From Acidimicrobiales bacterium (GTDB taxonomy: Bacteria > Actinomycetota > Acidimicrobiia > Acidimicrobiales > VFJN01), in the NCBI GenBank assembly GCA_035316325.1, contig DATHJB010000203.1, forward strand, positions 1-57,572: a DNA stretch of 57,572 bases, given 5' to 3'. Of the stretch, positions 45,874-53,267 are shown piece by piece. Numbering within the stretch: position 1 is the stretch's first letter; each line of letters begins with the position of its first letter. The position numbers and the translations under genes were made by a program. Below the pieces are notes generated by a model. It saw only the letters and a list, made by a program, of their open reading frames with translations. It did not search any database and had not been told where the DNA came from.

Positions 45874-45936
45874 CGCTCGTGTCTCCGGCGAGCGCTACGA
45901 AAGGCGCTCGTGTCTCCCGGCGAGCGCTACGAAAGG
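45874..45936. repeat. Tandem 31/32-bp repeat, each carrying a hairpin, at the thiolase 3' end
   Basis: Units 45874-45904 and 45905-45936 are identical except for one extra C. Each begins CGCTCGTGTCTCC and ends in CGAGCGCTACGAAAGG. With the following GCGCTCG, each unit forms a 7-bp stem (CGAGCGC / GCGCTCG, 8-nt loop). The second copy includes the last codons and stop of the thiolase gene, so the first copy looks like a duplication of the gene end and could act as a double terminator. Confidence 0.75.
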
Positions 45937-47120
45937 CGCTCGATGATCATGGCGTTGGCCAGGCCGCCACCCTCGCACATCGTCTGCAGCCCGTAACGGC
46001 CGCCGGTGCGCTCCAGCTCGTTGAGCAGCGTGGCGGTCAGCTTGGTGCCGGAGCAGCCGAGCGGGTGGCCGAGGGCGATCGCGCCCCCGTTGACGTTGAC
46101 CTTCTCGAAGTCGGCACCGGTCTCCTGCTGCCAGGCGAGCACCACGGAGGCGAAGGCCTCGTTGACCTCGAACAGGTCGATGTCGTCGATGGTGAGGCCG
46201 GCCTTGGCCAGCACCTTCTCCGTCGACGGGATCGGCCCGGTGAGCATCATCACCGGGTCGACGCCGGCCAGGGCGAAGGCCACGAACCGGGCCCGGGGCC
46301 GCAGGCCGAGCTGGTTGGCCTTCTCCTCGCTCATGATGAGCGAGGCCGAGGCGCCGTCGGAGATCTGGCTGCTGTTGGCCGCGGTCACCTTGCCGTCGGG
46401 CTTGAAGGCGGGCTTCAGGCTGGCCAGCGACTCGAGGGAGCTCTCGCGGATGCCCTCGTCGGCGGTCACCAGCTCGGCGCTCTCGGAGACGTCGCCGGAG
46501 TCCTTGTCGCGGTGCTTCGACGTGACGGCGACGATCTCGTTCTCGAAGCGGCCCTCGTCGCGGGCCTGGGCGGCGCGCTGCTGGCTGCGGAGGCCGAAGG
46601 CGTCGAGGTCCTGGCGGCTGAGGCCCCACTTGTCGGCGATCATCTCCGCCGAGATGCCCTGGGGCACGAGGCCGCCGACGTCCTGGTAGCGCAGGCCCAT
46701 GCGGGGCCCGAACGGGAAGCCGAACTTGCCGTCGCCGACCGACGCGCCCATCGGCACCTGGCTCATGATCTCCACGCCGGCAGCGACGACGACGTCGTGC
46801 ACGCCGGCCATCACGGCCTGGGCGGCGAAGTGGGTCGACTGCTGCGACGAGCCGCACTGGCGGTCGATGGTCGTCGCCGGCACCTCCTCGGGCCAGCCGG
46901 CGGCGAGCACGGCGTTGCGACCGACGTTGATCGACTGCGCGCCGGCCTGCATGACGCAGCCCATGATCACGTCCTCGACCACGCCGGGGTCGAGGTCGTT
47001 GCGCTCGGCGAGCGCGTTCAGGGTCTCGGCGGCGAGGTCGGCGGGATGCCAACCCGAGAGCCTGCCGTTGCGCTTGCCGCCTCCGGTGCGGACAGCGTCG
47101 ACGATGACGGCGGTAGGCAT
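45927..47120 (-). CDS. Acetyl-CoA acyltransferase (thiolase)
   Basis: 397 residues from ATG 47120, which has AGGAG eight bases upstream. The nucleophilic Cys is C89 in ATTIDRQCGSSQQS, the His is in GGAIALGHPLGCSGTKL, and the second Cys is in YGLQTMCEGGGLANAM. The loop LTGPIPSTEKVLAKAGL and DIDLFEVNEAFASV are also typical. The enzyme cleaves 3-ketoacyl-CoA or condenses acetyl-CoA units. Beside it, divergently, is an acyl-CoA synthetase and between them a palindromic operator, so it is probably part of fatty-acid or lipid degradation. The 3' end is inside a tandem repeat. Confidence 0.92.
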   Translation of the reverse strand: MPTAVIVDAVRTGGGKRNGRLSGWHPADLAAETLNALAERNDLDPGVVEDVIMGCVMQAGAQSINVGRNAVLAAGWPEEVPATTIDRQCGSSQQSTHFAAQAVMAGVHDVVVAAGVEIMSQVPMGASVGDGKFGFPFGPRMGLRYQDVGGLVPQGISAEMIADKWGLSRQDLDAFGLRSQQRAAQARDEGRFENEIVAVTSKHRDKDSGDVSESAELVTADEGIRESSLESLASLKPAFKPDGKVTAANSSQISDGASASLIMSEEKANQLGLRPRARFVAFALAGVDPVMMLTGPIPSTEKVLAKAGLTIDDIDLFEVNEAFASVVLAWQQETGADFEKVNVNGGAIALGHPLGCSGTKLTATLLNELERTGGRYGLQTMCEGGGLANAMIIERLS

Positions 47121-47140
47121 GTGGCCTGCTCCTCGTTGCT

Positions 47141-47168
47141 TGCCAATGGGTGCCAAATAGCGTGCCAA
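47141..47168. repeat. Three TGCCAA direct repeats in the thiolase promoter region
   Basis: TGCCAA occurs at 47141-47146, 47151-47156 and 47163-47168, spaced 10 and 12 bp, about one helical turn. They lie between the thiolase start and the palindrome at 47174 and could be sites for a second regulator. Confidence 0.5.
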
Positions 47169-47173
47169 CAGGT

Positions 47174-47193
47174 ACTTGACCCGGTGGTCAAGT
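47174..47193. promoter_or_regulatory. Palindromic operator between thiolase and acyl-CoA synthetase genes
   Basis: ACTTGACC and GGTCAAGT form perfect 8-bp arms around CGGT. The site is 54 bp upstream of the thiolase start and 147 bp upstream of the acyl-CoA synthetase. Palindromes of this size in lipid genes of actinobacteria are usually bound by TetR-family repressors. No regulator gene is in the immediate neighbourhood. Confidence 0.6.
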
Positions 47194-47340
47194 CAGTCTG
47201 CCCACAGGGCCCACGGCGTGCAACCGAGGCGGCCACCCGCCTCTGTGACCGGCGGCACATCACCGGTCGTGGAACCTCTACCCTGACCGCAGAGCCGTTC
47301 ACGACGGAGGGCGGCCGGAACCAACCCGGGGGGACCGCAC

Positions 47341-49149
47341 GTGGGCATCACCAGGGCCGACCTCGACCAGCGGGTCGAGGGACAGACCGTCTGCAGCCGC
47401 TTCCTCGACACCGTGGCCGCCCATGGCGACCTGGTCGCCCTGCGCGCCCGGGAGGAGGGCGGCGGCTGGCGCAGCTGGACGTACGACGACTACGCCGACC
47501 GCGTCTCCCGCGCCGCCGCCGGGCTGGCCTCACTCGGCGTCGGGCCCGGCGACCGCGTCGTGCTGATGATGCGCAACATCCCCGAGTTCCACGTGGTCGA
47601 CCTCGCCGTGGCGTTCCTCGGTGCCACCTCCGTGTCGATCTACAACTCGTCGCCGCCCGAGCAGGTCGCCTACCTCGCCGGCCACTGCGAGGCGAAGGTC
47701 GCCGTGGTGGAGGACGCCGGGTTCCTGGAGCGCTTCCTCGCCGTGCAGGACGAGCTGCCGAAGCTCGAGCGGATCGTGCTCATGGACAACCCGCTGGGCG
47801 TCAGCGGCCCCGGCGTGGTCGACGCCGCCGGCATCCTCGAGGGCCACAACACGCTTGACCTCCACGCCGCGCTCGAGAGCTGCACGCCGGAGTCGCTCGT
47901 CACCGTCATCTACACGTCGGGCACCACCGGGCCGCCCAAGGGCGTGATGCTCAGCCACTACAACGTGGTGTGGACGGCCGCGGGCTACCTCGAGCTGCTC
48001 GACATCGACCCGACGGGGTTCCGGGTGGTGTCGTACCTGCCGATGGCCCACATCGCCGAGCGCATGTCGAGCCACTACCTGGCGATCGTGGGCGGGTTCG
48101 AGGTGACCACCTGCCCCGACCCTGCCGAGGTCGCGGCCTACGCCCGCGAGGTGCGGCCCCAGACCATGTTCGGCGTCCCGCGGGTGTGGGAGAAGATCCA
48201 CGCCGGCGTCGAGGCCGCGCTGGGCGCCGACCCCGAGGCCAAGGCCCGCTTCGACGGCGCCGTCGCCACGGCCGCGCCGCTGGTCGAGAAGCGCACGTGG
48301 GGCGCGTCGACCACCGAGGACGACGACGCCCTCGCCGCCATGGACGAGGCCGCGTTCCGGGGCGTGCGGGAGAAGGTCGGCCTCGACGCCGCCCAGTACG
48401 CCGTCACCGGCGCCGCCCCCATCCCGGCCGAGCTGATCACCTGGTACCGGGCGATCGGCGTGCCCATGTCGGAGATCTACGGGCTGTCCGAGACCACCGG
48501 GCCCATGACGTGGTCGCCGCTCGAGGTGAAGCCCGGCTACGTCGGCGTCGCCTTCCCCGGCTGCGACGTGTTCCTGGCCGACGACGGCGAGGTGTGCTGC
48601 CGCGGCGGCAACGTGTTCCTCGGCTACCTCGACGACCCCGAACGCACCGCCGAGGCGCTCGACGACGACGGCACCCTGCACACCGGCGACATCGGCGAGC
48701 TCGACGACGACGGCTACCTGCGCATCGTCGACCGCAAGAAGGAGCTGATCATCACCGCCGGCGGCAAGAACATCAGCCCCGCCAACCTGGAGGCGGCGCT
48801 GAAGACGGTGCCCCTCGTGGGCCAGGCGTGCACGGTGGGCGACGAGCGCCCGTTCATCTCCGCCCTCGTGGTGCCCGATCCCGAGGTGGCGCCGGTGTGG
48901 GCCCGCGAGCACGGCGTCCGCTTCACATCGTTCGCCGAGTTGGCGGCGTCGCCCGAGCTGCGGGCCGCGGTCGAGGCTGGCGTCGACGAGGCGATGCAGC
49001 GCTTCAACCAGGCCGAGCGGGTGAAGAGGGTCGCCATCCTGGGCCAGGAGTGGCTGCCCGACAGCGACGAGCTCACGCCCACGTCGAAGCTCAAGCGCCG
49101 CACGATCCTCGCCAAGTACGCGGCGGAGATCGACGCGCTGTATGCCTGA
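47341..49149 (+). CDS. Long-chain acyl-CoA synthetase (AMP-forming)
   Basis: 602 residues of the FACS family. The P-loop is TVIYTSGTTGPPKGVMLSH near residues 189-207. Next come SYLPMAHIAERMSSHY and the adenylate site SEIYGLSETTGPMTWS. The hinge region is HTGDIGELDDDGYLRIVDRKKELIITAGGKNISP, and the C-terminal Lys for adenylation is in LTPTSKLKRRTI. It activates fatty acids with CoA at the membrane face. The start is GTG 47341 with GGGGGGA upstream, and TACCCT (47279-47284) is a candidate -10 box. It is divergent from the thiolase and shares the palindrome at 47174. Confidence 0.92.
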   Translation: MGITRADLDQRVEGQTVCSRFLDTVAAHGDLVALRAREEGGGWRSWTYDDYADRVSRAAAGLASLGVGPGDRVVLMMRNIPEFHVVDLAVAFLGATSVSIYNSSPPEQVAYLAGHCEAKVAVVEDAGFLERFLAVQDELPKLERIVLMDNPLGVSGPGVVDAAGILEGHNTLDLHAALESCTPESLVTVIYTSGTTGPPKGVMLSHYNVVWTAAGYLELLDIDPTGFRVVSYLPMAHIAERMSSHYLAIVGGFEVTTCPDPAEVAAYAREVRPQTMFGVPRVWEKIHAGVEAALGADPEAKARFDGAVATAAPLVEKRTWGASTTEDDDALAAMDEAAFRGVREKVGLDAAQYAVTGAAPIPAELITWYRAIGVPMSEIYGLSETTGPMTWSPLEVKPGYVGVAFPGCDVFLADDGEVCCRGGNVFLGYLDDPERTAEALDDDGTLHTGDIGELDDDGYLRIVDRKKELIITAGGKNISPANLEAALKTVPLVGQACTVGDERPFISALVVPDPEVAPVWAREHGVRFTSFAELAASPELRAAVEAGVDEAMQRFNQAERVKRVAILGQEWLPDSDELTPTSKLKRRTILAKYAAEIDALYA

Positions 49150-50115
49150 CTACGCCTGACCCCGGGGCGACTCCACGTCGCCGGAGGGCGGGGCCAGGAA
49201 GGCCGGGCAGTGCTCCACCAGGGGGGCGCTCGTCCAGGGCGCCACCGGGGTGGGCTCGCGCGCGGTGGCGTCGCTTCCCTCCGGCGCCGCCTGCCCGCGG
49301 TCCTCGGCGGGCGGCGTGCCCGCCAGGTGGACCAGCGCCACGGTCTCGTCGCTGCGGACCACCTGCACCACGGGGTCGGCCGCCGGTGAGTCCCACACCC
49401 TGTCCCCCTCGGGGTAGCCGGTGAAGGCCTTCATCTGGACGCTGTCGGGGATGCGGTCCGTGGTCAGGGCATCGCGGGCGGCCGTCGGCAGCGACGGGGT
49501 GACCTTGACCACCGGGAACACGCCGGCGAGCGGCGCCCGCTCCTCCTCGGGGCAGTCGAGCGTCGGCGCCTCGTAGAGGTGGTCGACGTCGACCAGGTCG
49601 ACCCGGCGCTGCTGGTCGGTGTCGCCGGCGTGGCAGCCGACGGTCAGCGAACCGGGCGGGGCGGCGAGCACCTTGCTGGTCTCGCCCGCCGACACGTCGA
49701 AGCGGCCCGAGCTCCAGCCGTCGGCGGTCACCCACACCTGGGTGGTGGCGCCCAGCCGGTTGTCGACGTCGAGGTGCAGGCCGTCGTGCTGAGGCCGGAT
49801 CGACGCCACCGGCACGTCGATGCCGCCGCCGGCGCAGAACAACTTCACGACGTCGGGCAGCTCGGTGTTCCGCTCGGGCGACGACCCCTCCGATGCCGCG
49901 GACACGTCGTGGGGGCGCTGCAGGCCGCTCAGCCAGGGAAGGGCGACGACTCCGAACACCGCCAGCGCCATCGCCGTGGCGACAGCTCCACGGCGATGGC
50001 GCGTCCGGCGGCGCCGCCGCGCCATGACCCCGTCCAGTCCGTGCTCTGGGGGGTCGCCGGCGTTAGCGGCGAACTTGTCGAGGAGGGCCCGTAGGTCGTC
50101 ACGCTTGCCCGTCAC
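49150..50115 (-). CDS. Membrane protein encoded after an ECF sigma factor, candidate anti-sigma
   Basis: 321 residues from GTG 50115, seven bases after the sigma stop codon. A short cytoplasmic N-terminus (DDLRALLDKFAANAG, then a basic run of Arg) precedes one membrane helix (about 44-61), and a 255-residue outside domain has no family I recognise. Position and topology fit an anti-sigma factor, but the HxxxCxxC motif of zinc anti-sigmas is absent and the cytoplasmic part is only about 43 residues. The outer domain has scattered cysteines (KLFCAGGG, VGCHAGD, LDCPEEE, EHCPAFL) that may form disulphides. Confidence 0.65.
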   Translation of the reverse strand: MTGKRDDLRALLDKFAANAGDPPEHGLDGVMARRRRRTRHRRGAVATAMALAVFGVVALPWLSGLQRPHDVSAASEGSSPERNTELPDVVKLFCAGGGIDVPVASIRPQHDGLHLDVDNRLGATTQVWVTADGWSSGRFDVSAGETSKVLAAPPGSLTVGCHAGDTDQQRRVDLVDVDHLYEAPTLDCPEEERAPLAGVFPVVKVTPSLPTAARDALTTDRIPDSVQMKAFTGYPEGDRVWDSPAADPVVQVVRSDETVALVHLAGTPPAEDRGQAAPEGSDATAREPTPVAPWTSAPLVEHCPAFLAPPSGDVESPRGQA

Positions 50116-50122
50116 GTCACTC

Positions 50123-50689
50123 TCACGAGCGCGGCACCTCGTGCTCCGGCGACCGTGCGAGCACCGCACGTGCCTGACTGACCAGGACTCGCACCGTGGC
50201 AGGGCGGATGCCCATGATCTGCGCGGCCTCGGGACCCCCGAAGCCGAGCAACGCCGTGAGCACGACCGCCTCCCGCTGGCGCCGGGTGAGCTCGTCCAGG
50301 GCCCGGGCCGCGCTGTCTCGCGTGGCCGCCACCTCGGACGGCTCGGGAGGCCCCTGCGGCGACGCCTCCGACATCCAGCCGACCAGGCGCCGGGCCGCCC
50401 GCACGCTGCGGCGGGCCGCGCTGCGCTGCGTGTTGAAGGCCGTACGGAAGAGGTAGCCGACGGGATCGTCGAGCATCGCCACCCGGTCCCAGCGCTCCCA
50501 GACCTTGCAGAACGCCGTCTGCATGACGTCCTCGGCCTGGTCGCGGTCGCCGGTGACCACGAACAGCGCGCGGTAGAGCCGACGCTCGTTGGCGACGTAG
50601 AACGCCTCGAACGCCGGTACCGCCACACTGCCGACCTTCGTCGGGAGGGCATCGGCTAAGCGGTGGTCGACCACCATCGTGCTCAACAC
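50123..50689 (-). CDS. ECF sigma factor (SigE-like family)
   Basis: 188 residues. Region 2 includes FYVANERRLYRALFVVTGDRDQAEDVMQTAFCKVWERW, which contacts the -10 element. Region 4 has LDELTRRQREAVVLTALLGFGGPEAAQIMGIRPATVRVLVSQARAVL, a clear helix-turn-helix. The linker between them is short. The start is GTG 50689 or ATG 50677; neither has a strong ribosome site. The following membrane protein is probably its regulator. Target promoters unknown. Confidence 0.88.
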   Translation of the reverse strand: MLSTMVVDHRLADALPTKVGSVAVPAFEAFYVANERRLYRALFVVTGDRDQAEDVMQTAFCKVWERWDRVAMLDDPVGYLFRTAFNTQRSAARRSVRAARRLVGWMSEASPQGPPEPSEVAATRDSAARALDELTRRQREAVVLTALLGFGGPEAAQIMGIRPATVRVLVSQARAVLARSPEHEVPRS

Positions 50690-50772
50690 TGCCTCAAGAA
50701 CGCCGCCGGGGCACGCGGCGTGTAGGAACTCCCCGCGAACTTTTGGGGCGGCGTCCCTCCCCGGACGCGATG

Positions 50773-50799
50773 CGGCCCCCGGCGGAGCGCCAGGGGCCG
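50773..50799 (-). terminator. GC-rich hairpin downstream of HU
   Basis: CGGCCCC (50773-50779) pairs with GGGGCCG (50793-50799), and an inner GGC/GCC extends the stem. It is 29 bp past the HU stop codon on the minus strand. There is no U tract, as is common in high-GC actinobacteria. Confidence 0.45.
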
Positions 50800-50827
50800 A
50801 TCCGGATTCCTCGTTCGCGTGGGCGAC

Positions 50828-51364
50828 TCAGCGCTTGCGGGCGGTGGTCTTCTTCGCCGGGGCGCGCTTGGCGGCGCTCTTGCGCGTCGCCGTGGTCTTG
50901 CGGGTGGCCGCCGACTTGCTGGCAGCCGCCTTCTTCGGGGTGGCCTTCTTGGCCGCCGGCTTCGCAGCCGGCTTGGCGGCCGGCTTGGCGACAGCCTTGG
51001 CGGGCTTGGCGGGAGCGGCCTTCTTGGCCGGCTTGGCGGGCGCCGGGGCCGGCGGCCACGTGCCCTTGACAAGCTTCGGGGCGGTGCTCGGGCTCATCAC
51101 GGCGTCCTTGAACGCCTTGAGCACGGTCACGCGGGCCTTCTTCGAGGCCTTGATCCGCACCGGCTGACCCGTCTGGGGGTTGCGGCCCATCCGAGCCGGA
51201 CGGTCGACCTTGACGAACTTGGCGAAGCCGGAGATGGCGACCGGCTCGCCCTTCGAAACGACGGCCGTGACCACATCGGTGAAGCCCTTGAGGACCTCGT
51301 CGACCTCTTTGCGGTCTCGTCCGGTGTGGTTGGCCACGGCGGCGACCAGATCACGACGGTTCAT
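50828..51364 (-). CDS. hup: HU-family nucleoid protein with Lys/Ala/Pro tail
   Basis: 178 residues. The first 90 are a standard HU fold: NRRDLVAAVANHTGRDRKEVDEVL, then VAISGFAKFVKVDRPARMGRNPQTG with the RNPxTG of the DNA-binding arm, and VTVLKAFKDAVM. From residue 91 a tail rich in PAKKA and AAKPA repeats, ending with Lys/Thr/Arg units, resembles mycobacterial HupB and streptomycete HupS. Such tails bind DNA without sequence preference and compact the nucleoid. ATG 51364 has AGGAG eight bases upstream; longer in-frame codons precede it but lack signals. Confidence 0.93.
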   Translation of the reverse strand: MNRRDLVAAVANHTGRDRKEVDEVLKGFTDVVTAVVSKGEPVAISGFAKFVKVDRPARMGRNPQTGQPVRIKASKKARVTVLKAFKDAVMSPSTAPKLVKGTWPPAPAPAKPAKKAAPAKPAKAVAKPAAKPAAKPAAKKATPKKAAASKSAATRKTTATRKSAAKRAPAKKTTARKR

Positions 51365-51512
51365 TTCACGCGCTCCTGACTGTGTAGGGATAACGCGCAC
51401 AGTCTCACCAATGTTCACGTTGCGCGCGGGGATGCTCACGCAAACGTGCAGGTCCCACGGCCATGAACGCGGAGGGTGGTGGAAATCCGCCTTGATTTAG
51501 TTGAGTTTTCGG

Positions 51513-53192
51513 TCAGCCGTTCTTGAACCAGCGCTCGGCGTGCGTCAGGCGCTTCGCCAGCTGGTCGACCGTCGCCTCGTCGATCCGGCGCAGCCCGACG
51601 AGCCGGTTGAGCCTCGAGTTGACCTGCGCGTGGGTCTGGCCGGTCTGCCACACGAGCTCCTGCACGATCTTCGCGTTCTGCTCGCGCAGCTCCGCCCGAC
51701 GTTGCCGCGAGCTCGCCGCGGCGCCGGCGTGGGCGCCCACGTGCGCGGCCACCGCGGCGTCGATCCCGGAGGTCGACTCGCCGAGCGACGGCAGCGGCAC
51801 GTCGTAGCCGGCGGTCTCGCTGGCGTCCTCGCCGTCGTCCTGCTCCATACGGTCCAGGGCGTCGTCGTCGAGCTCGAACACCGACGACTCGTCCTCGCCG
51901 GTCACGACCGCGGAGAGGGCCGCGAACAGCGACACCGACTCGGGGTTCATGTCGTCCTCGTGCACCATCTCGTCGAAGGCGATGTCGTCGGCGGGCTGCT
52001 CGTCACCATTCGTCTCCGGTTTGCGGAGCGAGTGGCGGCGGGCGTCGGCCACCTGCGTCGCCCACGTCCGCAGGCGCAGGTCGTCGGGGATGAAGAGGTA
52101 CGCCTTCTGGCGGGGCACGCCTCTCGTCCAACGGACGAAGCGGCCCACGGCCTGGCGGAAGAACAGCTCCGTGGTGGTCGTGGTGGCGTAGACGCCGATG
52201 CGCAGGCGCGGGATGTCGACGCCCTCGGAGATCATCCGCACCGCCACGATCCACGGGTCGGAGCTGCCGGAGAAGCGGGCGATGCGCACCGACGAGCGGG
52301 GATCGTCCGACACGGCCACCGCGGCCCGCACGCCGCAGCGGTTCTTCAGCAGGTCGACGATGCCGTGGGCGTGGTCCTGGTCGGCGGCGATCACCAGGCC
52401 GCCGGCCTCGGGGTGGTGGCGCCGCAGCGCCTTCAGCCGATCGTTCGCCTGGACCAGCACCGCCGGCAGCCACTCGCCGTCGAGGCTGAGCGCGGTGCGG
52501 AGGCGCTGGGCGGCCCCGGACTTGTCGAGCGCGTCGTCGAACGAGGCCGACGCCACCATCCCGTCGGGCGTGATCCACTCCATGAACCCGTTGATGCGGG
52601 GGAAGTAGACGGGACGGACCACCCGACCGTCGCCGAGGGCGTCGCCGTAGCCGTACTCGAAGTCGGGCACCGCCTCCTCACCGACGTAGTTGACGAAGGG
52701 GATCGACAGGGTGTCCGACCGGAACGGGGTGCCGGAGAGGCTGAGGCGTCGGGGCGCCGGCTCGAAGGCGTGGCGGACGCTGGCGCCCCAGGCCCGGTCG
52801 TCGCCGGCGTGGTGGATCTCGTCGAGCACCACCAGGCTCCGTTCGGCCATGCCCCGGAGCGGGTCGGGGTTCGACGCCACCTGCTGGTAGGTGGTCACCA
52901 GGCCGTGGACGTCGGCCGGCAGCGCGCCCTTGCCCGGTGCCCACGTCGGTTCCAGGTGGAGGCCGAAGCCCTCGGCGGCGTCGGCCCACTGGAGCTTGAG
53001 GTGCGACGTCGGCGCCACGACGATCAGCCGCCGACCCTGGTTCGCGGCCAGGTCGTGGACCGCCGCGGTGAGGGCGAACGTCGTCTTGCCGGCGCCCGGG
53101 GTCGCGACAGCCAGGAAGTCGGAGGACTCGGTCGCAGCGAGCCGGTCGAGGGCGCGCTTCTGCCAAGGACGGAGACGAACGCTGCGAGCCAT
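51513..53192 (-). CDS. DEAD/DEAH-box superfamily 2 helicase
   Basis: 559 residues from ATG 53192 (a GTG at 53213 is possible). The opening RSVRLRPWQKRALDRL is the Q-motif region. Walker A is VATPGAGKTTFAL near residue 33, DEIH is in SLVVLDEIHHAGDD, motif III is LSLSGTPFRSD, and the C-terminal RecA domain has VAVRMISEGVDIPRLRIGVY and FRQAVGRFVRW. The last 150 residues are acidic, then helical (RAELREQNAKIVQELVWQTG), perhaps for partner binding. The layout resembles XPB/type III restriction-like helicases used in repair or defence, but no nuclease gene is adjacent. Function therefore unassigned beyond ATP-driven nucleic-acid remodelling. Confidence 0.85.
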   Translation of the reverse strand: MARSVRLRPWQKRALDRLAATESSDFLAVATPGAGKTTFALTAAVHDLAANQGRRLIVVAPTSHLKLQWADAAEGFGLHLEPTWAPGKGALPADVHGLVTTYQQVASNPDPLRGMAERSLVVLDEIHHAGDDRAWGASVRHAFEPAPRRLSLSGTPFRSDTLSIPFVNYVGEEAVPDFEYGYGDALGDGRVVRPVYFPRINGFMEWITPDGMVASASFDDALDKSGAAQRLRTALSLDGEWLPAVLVQANDRLKALRRHHPEAGGLVIAADQDHAHGIVDLLKNRCGVRAAVAVSDDPRSSVRIARFSGSSDPWIVAVRMISEGVDIPRLRIGVYATTTTTELFFRQAVGRFVRWTRGVPRQKAYLFIPDDLRLRTWATQVADARRHSLRKPETNGDEQPADDIAFDEMVHEDDMNPESVSLFAALSAVVTGEDESSVFELDDDALDRMEQDDGEDASETAGYDVPLPSLGESTSGIDAAVAAHVGAHAGAAASSRQRRAELREQNAKIVQELVWQTGQTHAQVNSRLNRLVGLRRIDEATVDQLAKRLTHAERWFKNG

Positions 53193-53267
53193 GGGGGGCG
53201 CCGATACTGGCACGAACCCGGTACGTCCCGCAGGCGGCGGCGGGGGACGCGGTCGGGGGGCGCGCGC

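Noticed and set aside
45874-45936. CRISPR-like repeat
   Set aside because: Two abutting units without spacers and no cas genes. It is a tandem duplication of a gene end.
51513-53192. Defence-island helicase
   Set aside because: No nuclease, methylase or other defence gene is adjacent; neighbours are HU and metG, so a defence role is unsupported.
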